From contig NZ_BOML01000022.1 of assembly GCF_016862175.1 (NCBI RefSeq), positions 62,001 through 126,000 on the forward strand: DNA of 64,000 nucleotides, in the 5' to 3' direction. Every line of letters begins with the position of its first letter. Position 1 is the first letter of the stretch. Under the pieces are notes generated by a model, which was not told the origin of the DNA, ran no database searches, and saw only the letters and a list, made by a program, of their open reading frames with translations. The position numbers and the translations under genes are program-made. The stretch is from Paractinoplanes durhamensis. GTDB taxonomy: Bacteria > Actinomycetota > Actinomycetes > Mycobacteriales > Micromonosporaceae. Below are positions 51,605 through 59,319 of this stretch, one piece after another.

Positions 51605-52588
51605 CTATCGGTGGTAAAGCAGCGACACCAGTTTCCCCGAGCCCTGCCGCATGTCGCCGAGGTTGAATTCGCTGCCCTCGATCAGCACCCGGCGGCAGCC
51701 GTCCGCCTCCACCGAGACCGGCCGGCTCCACGATTTCTCCCGCAGCACGGCGAACCGCGGGCTGACCTGGTTGCACGGCGCGGCCGGCGGCGCGACGTCG
51801 ATCTCGTGCCGGACCGCCGCCCACCCCGCGGCGGTCAGCTGTTCGCCGTCCTGCAGCAGGCCCCGAAGGTAGTAGGTCCGGCCGTCCTCCACGGTCGGCT
51901 CGGCGAGGAAGCGGCAGACCCGCATCGGGATGCCGGCGTCCGGCAGCGTCGCCGGGACCGGCATCCGGTCCGGGCCGAAGACCTGGTCGTACTCCTCGGA
52001 GTCGTGGCACCCGCCGGCCTTGGCCACGTCCCGGTCGTTGCGGCGCAGGACCCGGGTCGACACCCGGGTCGTGGTCAGCTGCTCGATCGCGGTCTTGACC
52101 TCGGCCCGCGGCGCGTTGCACGGGGCGAGCGGGATGCCGGGGCGGATCCACCGGCCCTGCGCGTCGACCAGCGCCAGCCAGGGAATGTACTGCGCCCAGA
52201 ACTCCCCGTGGCAGTCGTGCACGTTCTGATCCGGCAGCCGCAGCGCCGCGACCAGGGCGGTGATGTCGTCCGCGCGCTCCTCGATCGCCACCAGGTCCCA
52301 CCCGCCGCCCGGATGCGGCTGCGAGTCACTGCGGCAGATTACCGCGGCCACCGGCGGGAAACTCTCGTCCAGCATGGGCAGCACCGCGGCCTTCGCCCCG
52401 CCGCCGAACAGCATGCCGTCCGGCGCCGGGATGAACTGCTCGCAGGAAACCCAGCTCGCCTCGACCGCCGGCATCCCGTGCGCCCGGTCCCTCCGGGACG
52501 GCTTGTCGTTGTCCGCGCCGGCCTGCTCGGCGCATCCACCGGCCAGTAACACCAGACAGACCACCAACGCCGTCGCCCGACCACCCAT
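51605..52588 (-). CDS. Lipoprotein of unknown function
   Basis: A 327-residue exported protein with lipobox LLAGGC (Cys19). The mature part appears to contain two related halves, each with a WV/WxxxL-type strand and conserved Cys pairs (SCEQF, VICRS, HDCHGEF, APCNAPRA, GGCHDS, RVCRF, APCNQVS, DGCRRV), which suggests several disulfides. APCN followed by an acidic or polar stretch recurs in both halves. I do not recognise the family; similar Cys-rich lipoproteins are common in Micromonosporaceae. It is divergent from the esterase gene at 52743. Confidence 0.8.
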   Translation of the reverse strand: MGGRATALVVCLVLLAGGCAEQAGADNDKPSRRDRAHGMPAVEASWVSCEQFIPAPDGMLFGGGAKAAVLPMLDESFPPVAAVICRSDSQPHPGGGWDLVAIEERADDITALVAALRLPDQNVHDCHGEFWAQYIPWLALVDAQGRWIRPGIPLAPCNAPRAEVKTAIEQLTTTRVSTRVLRRNDRDVAKAGGCHDSEEYDQVFGPDRMPVPATLPDAGIPMRVCRFLAEPTVEDGRTYYLRGLLQDGEQLTAAGWAAVRHEIDVAPPAAPCNQVSPRFAVLREKSWSRPVSVEADGCRRVLIEGSEFNLGDMRQGSGKLVSLLYHR

Positions 52589-52742
52589 GACCCCGCCCCC
52601 TCGTAGTGGCGATCAGACGCCGGTCGCCCACCCACGGTTCCCGGTCCTCTGAACCGCGACTGGATCGCGCCGTCCACTGCGGATCCAGAGCCCCGCCCTA
52701 CTTTTCGGTCGCACAGTCGCCGCCGAACCGAGAAGAGGAAAG

Positions 52743-53531
52743 ATGATCAAAATGAGTTTCGCTGCCGTGGCCGCTGTCCTGGCGTTGATTCCCGGCGGTG
52801 CGGCGGGTGCTCATGCGGGCGGGGCCAAGCCGACGATCGTGCTCGTGCACGGTGCGTTCGCGGACAGCAGCGGGTTCAACGCGGTCGCCGCGCGGCTGCT
52901 CAGGGACGGCTATCCGGTGGTGGCGGCGCCGAACCCGTTGCGCGGACTCGGCTCCGACGCCGCGGCCGTGCGGGCGCTGCTGGACAGCATCCAGGGGCCG
53001 ATCGTGCTGGTCGGGCACTCGTACGGCGGTGCGGTCATCTCGGCCGCCGCGACCGGGGACACCGATGTGCGGGCGCTGGTCTACCTGGCTGCGTTCGTGC
53101 CGGAGGCGGGGGAGAGCGTGCAGGAGCTGGCCGGGCGGTTCCCGGGCAGCACGGTCGGAGAGTCGCTCAAGGCGGTGCCGATGCCCGGCGGTCAGGTCGA
53201 CCTCTACATCGACCCGGCGGTGTTCCGGGCCAACTTCGGCGGCGATCTGTCCGGAAAAGACGCTGCACTGCTGGCGATCGCGCAGCGGCCGGCCTCCGGT
53301 GCCGCGCTCGGTGAGCCCGCCGCAGGCCCGCAGGCGTGGCACACCATTCCGAGTTACGACCTGATCAGCGGCGCCGACCGGATCATCCCGCCGGCCGCCC
53401 AGCGGTTCATGGCCGCGCGGGCCGGGGCGACGACGCAGGTGGTCAAGGGCGCTTCGCACCTGGTGTTCGTCGCGCAGCCGGACACCGCGGTGGCCTTCAT
53501 CGAGCGGGCGGCGCGGGAGACGTCTCGGTGA
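52743..53531 (+). CDS. Exported alpha/beta hydrolase (EstC-like esterase)
   Basis: The 262-residue protein has a signal peptide (about 1-25) and a compact alpha/beta hydrolase fold. LVHGAFADSSGFN gives the oxyanion region, S93 in GHSYGG is the nucleophile, and GASHLVF supplies the catalytic His. It resembles EstC and salicylate-esterase-like hydrolases. GAGAGGAAAG precedes ATG 52743 closely, and a second ATG three codons later is possible. It overlaps the convergent MFS gene by 35 bases. Substrate unknown. Confidence 0.87.
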   Translation: MIKMSFAAVAAVLALIPGGAAGAHAGGAKPTIVLVHGAFADSSGFNAVAARLLRDGYPVVAAPNPLRGLGSDAAAVRALLDSIQGPIVLVGHSYGGAVISAAATGDTDVRALVYLAAFVPEAGESVQELAGRFPGSTVGESLKAVPMPGGQVDLYIDPAVFRANFGGDLSGKDAALLAIAQRPASGAALGEPAAGPQAWHTIPSYDLISGADRIIPPAAQRFMAARAGATTQVVKGASHLVFVAQPDTAVAFIERAARETSR

Positions 53532-54813
53532 CGGCGTGGGCGGCGCGGTCCAGGGTGTAGCGGCGCTGCAGCACGATGGCGGCCGTCATCAGGACGGCCG
53601 GCACCAGGGTGAAGCCGTAGCGGACCGCGGAAGACTGGGTCGCCTGCCCGGCCACGAAGCCGCCGACGGCCAGGCAGACCGAGAAGAGGTACGGCCCGAG
53701 CGCGCCGCCGGTGGCCTCGGCGGCTGTCCACACTCCGGTGTAGCTGCCCGCGCTCGCGGCGCCGCCGGGGCCGGCCGCGGCGACCACGTCCGGCACCATC
53801 GACAGCGGCATCAGCTGCATCCCGGCGAACGCGACGCCCAGCACCACCACCGCCCCGATCAGCACCGGTAGCCCGGCCGTGGCACCGGCCGCCAGCACCA
53901 GCGAGCCGGCCACGAACGCCGCCTGGGCGGTGAGCAGGCCGCGCTGCTTGCCGATCCGCCGGGCGATCAGCACCCACAGTGGAGTGGCCAGGACCGCGGG
54001 CGCCATGAACGCGGCGACCAGCACGGTGGTGAGCTTCGCGTCGCCGAGCTCGTACCGGGCGAAGTACGGCATCGCGGCCAGCACCAGGTTCATCGTGATC
54101 GCCACGGTCAGGTACGACGCGGTCAGCGCCCGGAACTGCCGGTCGCGCAGCGCCACCAGCAGACCGCCGCGGTGTCCCGGCTCGATTCTGCCCGGCGCGG
54201 CCCGGTTGAGCCGGCCGACGCCGGTGATGCCGGTCAGCAGCGCCGCCAGCATGACCGCGCCGAGGATCAGGGCCATCCGGGTGTAGTCGCCGACGCCGGG
54301 GTCGTCCCCGGCCAGCAGCGGCGCGGCCACCCCGCTGAGCAGTACGCCGACCGTGATCACCACGTTGCGGTAGCCCATCAGGCGGGTCCGCTCGTGGTAG
54401 CCGATGCCGAGGTCGGCCGGGGTGGCCAGATAGGACACCTGGTAGAAGGAGTAGAGCAGGTTGCCGGCCACCAGCGCCGCCGCGACCCACACCGCGGCCG
54501 GCGTCCCGTGCACGCCGGCCGGCACCACGAACAGGGCCAGGAAGGCGAGCACCACCAGGCAGCCGGCGAACATCAGCCGGCGGCGGTGGCCGCGGCGGGC
54601 CAGGTCGGCGTCGGAGAGCCGGCCCACCCACGGGTGCAGCACGATGTCGGCGATGTTCGGCACCAGCAGGGCCAGGCCGGCCACCAGCGGCGGGACGGCC
54701 AGGATGTCGGTCAGGAAGTACAGCAGGAAGATGCCCGGCACGCTGACCCAGATGCCCATGCCGACCGAGCCGGCCGCGAACGGGGCGATGGCCCGTAGGG
54801 GGAGGCGGCTCAC
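53497..54813 (-). CDS. MFS_2/GPH-type membrane transporter
   Basis: A 438-residue transporter with about 12 helices. LLYFLTDILAVPP, DIVLHPWVGRLSDAD and GHRRRLMFAGC are typical of the glycoside-pentoside-hexuronide group (MFS_2), usually cation symporters. The GTG start overlaps the aminotransferase stop as GTGA, making a three-gene operon with it and the SARP-LAL regulator. The substrate could be a sugar, or the product or substrate of the aminotransferase. Confidence 0.85.
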   Translation of the reverse strand: MSRLPLRAIAPFAAGSVGMGIWVSVPGIFLLYFLTDILAVPPLVAGLALLVPNIADIVLHPWVGRLSDADLARRGHRRRLMFAGCLVVLAFLALFVVPAGVHGTPAAVWVAAALVAGNLLYSFYQVSYLATPADLGIGYHERTRLMGYRNVVITVGVLLSGVAAPLLAGDDPGVGDYTRMALILGAVMLAALLTGITGVGRLNRAAPGRIEPGHRGGLLVALRDRQFRALTASYLTVAITMNLVLAAMPYFARYELGDAKLTTVLVAAFMAPAVLATPLWVLIARRIGKQRGLLTAQAAFVAGSLVLAAGATAGLPVLIGAVVVLGVAFAGMQLMPLSMVPDVVAAAGPGGAASAGSYTGVWTAAEATGGALGPYLFSVCLAVGGFVAGQATQSSAVRYGFTLVPAVLMTAAIVLQRRYTLDRAAHAVTETSPAPPAR

Positions 54814-55976
54814 CGGAACGCCACCGCCAGCCGGCGGACCGCCTCGCGCAGCTCGTCGGGGGTGCGGTCGCCGTAGGCGAACCTCAGATGCCGGGCCGCC
54901 GACTGCTGCTCGGGTCCCGCCGCGAAATACTCGCCCGGCTGGTAGACGACGCCGGCCGCGACCGCCCGCCGGAACAGTGCCGCCGGGTCGGCGCTCTCGT
55001 CGGCAAGCCGGGCCCAGAGGAACAGCCCGCCTTCGGGGGTGTGGATCTCGAAGGCGCCCGGCAGGTGCTCGTGCAGGGCGCCGACCAGCACCGCGGCCCG
55101 CTCCCGGTACAGGGCACGGGCGCGGTGCACGACGCCGTCGAACTCGCCGGCGAGGCGCTCGACGATCGCCTGGGTCACCGACGAGGTGTGCACGTCGAGC
55201 CGGTTGCGCAGCCGGATCACCGGGTCCACCAGGTGCTCGGGCAGCACCATCCAGCCGGCCCGCCAGCCGGGGCCGAGGGTCTTGGTGAAGCTGTTGACGT
55301 GGATCGCCCGGTCCGAATCGTGGAAGACCGCGACGCCCTGGTCCGCACCGGCGAAGCGCAACTCCCGGTACGGGTCGTCGACGAGCAGGTAGAAGCCGTA
55401 CCGCTCGGCCAGCCCGACCAGCGCCGCCCGTTTCGCCGCCGACAGGCTGACCTGGGCCGGGTTGTGGAAGTCGGGCACCGTGTAGGCGGCGGCGATCCGG
55501 TCACCGGCGGCGAGCCGGCCGGCCAGGTGGTCGACGTCGAAGCCGTCGGCGAGCACCGGTACCGGCAGGATCCGGTTCGTCGACACCTCCAGGGCCCAGC
55601 GGAACCCGGGAAAGACCGGATCGTCCACCGCGACCGTGTCGCCGCGTTCGACGACGGTCAGCACCGCGAGGGTGAGGCCGTGCATGCCGCCGTTGGTCAC
55701 CACGATCCGGCCCGGGTCGACGCCCTCCCGCTCGGCGATCCAGTTCCGCAGCGTGGCCGATCCCGGGGCGGGCGAATACTGAAGCGCCGCGACCGCGGCC
55801 GCCGGGTCCTGCCACAGCGCCGCCGAGGCCCGCGCGATCGCGTCCACCGGCAGCGCCTCCGGGGCCGGGATGCCGCTCAGCAGGCGGATCGCGTCCGGCG
55901 GCGGGGCGACCTGGCTGGCCACGACGAAGCCGTTCGGGGCGGAGAGCCCGCGGGCCAGGCCGGTCAGCCCGGTCAC
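54810..55976 (-). CDS. PLP-dependent class I/II aminotransferase
   Basis: A 388-residue fold-type I aminotransferase resembling the catalytic part of MocR/alpha-aminoadipate-type enzymes. QYSPAPGSATLRNWIAEREG is the family N-terminal signature, TNGGMHGL binds PLP phosphate, D200 in LVDDPYRELRF contacts the pyridine nitrogen and K232 in NSFTKTLGPGWRAGW is the Schiff-base lysine. There is no N-terminal helix-turn-helix, so it is an enzyme and not a MocR regulator. GTG 55976 overlaps the regulator's stop (GTGA). Direct coupling to a SARP-type regulator and a transporter is unusual. Confidence 0.9.
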   Translation of the reverse strand: MTGLTGLARGLSAPNGFVVASQVAPPPDAIRLLSGIPAPEALPVDAIARASAALWQDPAAAVAALQYSPAPGSATLRNWIAEREGVDPGRIVVTNGGMHGLTLAVLTVVERGDTVAVDDPVFPGFRWALEVSTNRILPVPVLADGFDVDHLAGRLAAGDRIAAAYTVPDFHNPAQVSLSAAKRAALVGLAERYGFYLLVDDPYRELRFAGADQGVAVFHDSDRAIHVNSFTKTLGPGWRAGWMVLPEHLVDPVIRLRNRLDVHTSSVTQAIVERLAGEFDGVVHRARALYRERAAVLVGALHEHLPGAFEIHTPEGGLFLWARLADESADPAALFRRAVAAGVVYQPGEYFAAGPEQQSAARHLRFAYGDRTPDELREAVRRLAVAFR

Positions 55977-58900
55977 AGCTCGGTCAGGAACTCGTCGGCC
56001 CGCCGGGCGAACAGGTGCGCCCCGGTCGCGGCGGATCGGGCACGGGCCTGCTCGGCGGCCGTCCGGACCGCCGGCCGGGGTTCACCGCGAGCATCCAGCA
56101 GACGGGCCTTGAGCAGCATCAGCAGTCCTTCGGCGTAGCGCTGGCCATGGTTCCGGACGGCCTGGTCGGCCCGGTCGAGGGCGGCCGCGGCCCGGTCGGG
56201 CAGCCCGGCCGCCAGCCACATCTCGGCGATCAGCCCGTAGTGGTAGGCGAGGCCCCACTGCGGCGGGTCGAGCAGGGCGGCGTCCAGGAGTTCCGCGGCC
56301 TCGCCCGCGGCACCGGCCGGATCGTCCCCGGCGAGCGCCCGCGCCCACAACCGGTACTGCCGGATGTAGTGGTCGATCTGGGCGCCGAGCCGGTCGAGCC
56401 CAGCCGCCGCCCACCGCTCGCCGGCCCGCCCGGCCGTCGCCGCGTCGCCGGCCATCGAAGCGATCATGGTGGTGTAATAGACCCAGACCGAGGCCGCGTA
56501 CGGATCGCTCGGGTCGTCCCAGGTGTCGACGAAGGCCAGCGCCGTGCCGACGTCGCCGTGCAGCGCGGTCATCACCGCCCGCCACCCGGGTCCCTCGCCG
56601 GGGATGCTGCCGTCCTGCCGCAGTGGCGTCTCGGCCCCGGGGCCCTCCTCGGCCGGCGCGGTGAAGGTCCGGTACGCCTCGCCGATGTTGCCGACGTCCC
56701 ACTGGTGCAGACCCCAGGCCTGCCGGGCGTAACGCCGGACGGCCGGATCGGCGGACGCCGCGCCGAGTTCGCGCATCCGGACGGCCAGCTCCCCGCGGCC
56801 GTCCTCGATCGCGGTGTAGGCCCCCATCACCCGGATGAAGAAGAAGTCGGCCGCCTCCGACTCCCGGCCGAGCGAGCGGGCCAGGTATTCGGCCCGGTCG
56901 AGCAGGTCGACGGTGGAGGCGTCGAACCCGGCCTGCCGCCGGACGACGATGGCGAGCAGGGTGAGCGCGGCCAGCTCCCGATCCATCAGCCCGGCCGCCC
57001 GGGTGACCTGCACGGCCGACCGCAGCTGCCGGCCGGCCGACTCGAACGCCAGCTTGGCGGCCGCCCGGCGGCCGGCCCGGATCAGTGCCTCCGCGGTGCG
57101 GGCCGGCTCGGCCAGCGGGCCGGCCGACCACAGGTGGAAGGCGAGGCGTTCGGCGACCGCCTCGTCGTCGGCGTGGATCTCCTCGAGCGCGTCGGCGACC
57201 CGCAGATGCAGCCGGACCGCCTGCTGCCGCGTCGTCGTCTCGGAGACCGACTCGCGCACCAGGTCGTGCGCGAAGCGTAGCGAGGACGGCCCGTCCGGCC
57301 CGGGTTCGAGCAGGCCGAGCGCGTGCAGCGGGTCGAGCCGGTCGAGGCAGTCGGCCACCGCCACCCCGGTGGCCCGCGACAGCAGCCCGAGGTCGACGTC
57401 GCGGCCGATCAGCGCGGCCATGTGCAGCAGGTCGCGGGCGCCGTCGTCGAGGCCGGCCATCCGGTCGCGGACGACGTCACGCACGGTGGCCGGTACCTCC
57501 TCGGCGAGCGCCCCGGCCTCGCTCAACAATCGGGACAACTCCCGGACGAAGAACGGATTTCCTTCCGTACGGGCGTGAATGGCGCGCGCCACCGCGTCCC
57601 CGGGGTCGCGGCCGGCCTCGGTGCGGACGAGCGCGGCCACGTCGGCCAGGCCGAGCGGCCCGAGCCGGAGCCGGCGGTGCCCGGGCCGCCGGCCGGCCGC
57701 CGCCAGCACCTGGGCGAGTGCGGTGCTGGGCGTGGGCGCGCGGTCCCGGAGGGCACCGATGATCGCGGTGCGGTGCGGCAGCCGGCTCGCCAGGTGGCCG
57801 AACAGCTGCAGGGAGGCGGCGTCGGCCCACTGCAGATCGTCGAGGATGAGCACGGTCGGCCGCTGCGCCGCGGCCTGCCCGACCAGGGCGACGACCTGCT
57901 CGAACAGCCGGAACTGGGCGTTGCCGTCGGGCACCGTGCGGGCCGGGCCGTCCTGCGGTTCGAGGAGGCTGCCGAGCTCGCCGGCCAGCCATTTCTCCCG
58001 CGCCGGACTCGACAGGCTGCCGACCACCGCGCCCAGCGCCTGCTCCCACGGCCACATCGCCGGCGTGCCGTCACCCTCCAGACAGGAGCCCCAGACGACC
58101 AGGGCGCCCTGCCGGCCGGCCACCGCGGCGGTCTCCTCCAGCAGGCGGGTCTTGCCCACGCCCGGTTCGCCCTCGACGATGCCGATCGCGGTGCGGCCGG
58201 CGAGCGCGCTCTGCACGGTGCGGCGCAGCATCGTGAACTCCTCGACCCGGCCGACCAGATCGCCGGTGCCGTCCGCCGGGCCCACCGGATGCGGTGCCGG
58301 CGGCTGGGTGAGAACCCGGCGGTGCGCGTCGGTGAGCGCCGGGCCCGGGTCGACCCCGAGCTCGTCGGCGAGCCGGTCGCGGACCGTGCGGAACACCGTC
58401 AGCGCCTCGGCCTGGCGTCCGGCGGCACCGAGGGCGGCGACCAGGCCGGCCTGCACGGGTTCGTGGAACGGTGCCATCGACGCGGCCAGCTGCAGGGCCG
58501 GGAGCACCCGTGCCGGGCGGCCCGCCGCCACGGCCAGCTCGGCGGCCACGGTGCAGGCGTCGAAGAACTCGTGGTCGAGAGCGGCGAAGACGGTCGTGGC
58601 CCCGGGCCCGGCGCTGATCCCGTCGCCGGCCGGGCCGCGCCAGAGACCGAGCGCCTCGACGTAGTGGTCGAGGGCCGCGTCGCTCTGCTTCTGGTCGGCC
58701 GCTTCGACCAGCGATCGGAAGGCGACCAGGTCAACGGTGCCGGGAACGGCCGCGAACAGGTAGGAGTTGCCGCGGCGGTGCAGGAACGAACCGCTTTCCC
58801 GGGCCGGGAGCGAGGGTTCGAGGAGGCGGCGCAACGCGCTGACGTACTTGTGAATGATGTTGAGAGCGCTGGCCGGGACGTCCTCGCCCCAGATCAGATC

Positions 58901-59077
58901 GATCAGCTCGCTCGTGCTGGTCGGCCGGCCCGCCCGGGCCAGGAGAAGTGCCAGCAAAGATGCCTGCTGACGGGGGCCGACATCGAGCTCGGCACCGGCA
59001 CGCCAGACACGCAGCGGGCCGAGCACCTGCAGGTACGGCACATCCACGTTTCTCGACCCCGGAGGTGATGACGCCAT
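55973..59077 (-). CDS. SARP-type regulator with BTAD, AAA ATPase and TPR-like region
   Basis: About 1,034 residues. An OmpR-like DNA-binding domain (about 14-105: LQVLGPLRVWRAGAELDVG), a BTAD helical domain (about 110-255) and an ATPase with Walker A GEPGVGKT (303-310) and Walker B LILDDLQWAD are followed by a long TPR-like tail. This is the large SARP-LAL layout; there is no LuxR helix-turn-helix at the C-terminus. I used ATG 59077; GTG 59047, nearer the DNA-binding domain, is also credible, and a frame to 59248 is open. It heads an operon with the aminotransferase and MFS genes and is divergent from a second AfsR-like regulator. Confidence 0.85.
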   Translation of the reverse strand: MASSPPGSRNVDVPYLQVLGPLRVWRAGAELDVGPRQQASLLALLLARAGRPTSTSELIDLIWGEDVPASALNIIHKYVSALRRLLEPSLPARESGSFLHRRGNSYLFAAVPGTVDLVAFRSLVEAADQKQSDAALDHYVEALGLWRGPAGDGISAGPGATTVFAALDHEFFDACTVAAELAVAAGRPARVLPALQLAASMAPFHEPVQAGLVAALGAAGRQAEALTVFRTVRDRLADELGVDPGPALTDAHRRVLTQPPAPHPVGPADGTGDLVGRVEEFTMLRRTVQSALAGRTAIGIVEGEPGVGKTRLLEETAAVAGRQGALVVWGSCLEGDGTPAMWPWEQALGAVVGSLSSPAREKWLAGELGSLLEPQDGPARTVPDGNAQFRLFEQVVALVGQAAAQRPTVLILDDLQWADAASLQLFGHLASRLPHRTAIIGALRDRAPTPSTALAQVLAAAGRRPGHRRLRLGPLGLADVAALVRTEAGRDPGDAVARAIHARTEGNPFFVRELSRLLSEAGALAEEVPATVRDVVRDRMAGLDDGARDLLHMAALIGRDVDLGLLSRATGVAVADCLDRLDPLHALGLLEPGPDGPSSLRFAHDLVRESVSETTTRQQAVRLHLRVADALEEIHADDEAVAERLAFHLWSAGPLAEPARTAEALIRAGRRAAAKLAFESAGRQLRSAVQVTRAAGLMDRELAALTLLAIVVRRQAGFDASTVDLLDRAEYLARSLGRESEAADFFFIRVMGAYTAIEDGRGELAVRMRELGAASADPAVRRYARQAWGLHQWDVGNIGEAYRTFTAPAEEGPGAETPLRQDGSIPGEGPGWRAVMTALHGDVGTALAFVDTWDDPSDPYAASVWVYYTTMIASMAGDAATAGRAGERWAAAGLDRLGAQIDHYIRQYRLWARALAGDDPAGAAGEAAELLDAALLDPPQWGLAYHYGLIAEMWLAAGLPDRAAAALDRADQAVRNHGQRYAEGLLMLLKARLLDARGEPRPAVRTAAEQARARSAATGAHLFARRADEFLTEL

Positions 59078-59319
59078 CGCTTGCGCGAACCTTACCGGGA
59101 CTTGGTGCAGGGGAGGTCGCCCGTCGCTCTTGGTTTTACCTTCACGTCCCGATTCCCCCGTTACGCGCTGCCGCAACCGGGCGAGGGCGACCTTTCCCTG
59201 CAACGAGATCAATGGTCGTGGTCGGACCTTGCGCGAAGCATGTAACACTTGGCGCGCTCCTTGTGGATTTCTTGAATCCCCTGCTGGGGAGGTCTGGGTG
59301 AAGGGCGGGCAGAGGTCAG
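59078..59319. promoter_or_regulatory. Shared region between two divergent SARP genes with a long direct repeat
   Basis: TTGCGCGAA...ACTTGG occurs twice on the same strand, at 59081-59105 and 59229-59252, with 10- and 9-base spacers and a 148-base offset. SARP regulators bind direct repeats, so these are candidate sites for one or both regulators. The first copy lies next to the minus-strand start and the second about 70-90 bases before the plus-strand start. Confidence 0.45.
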
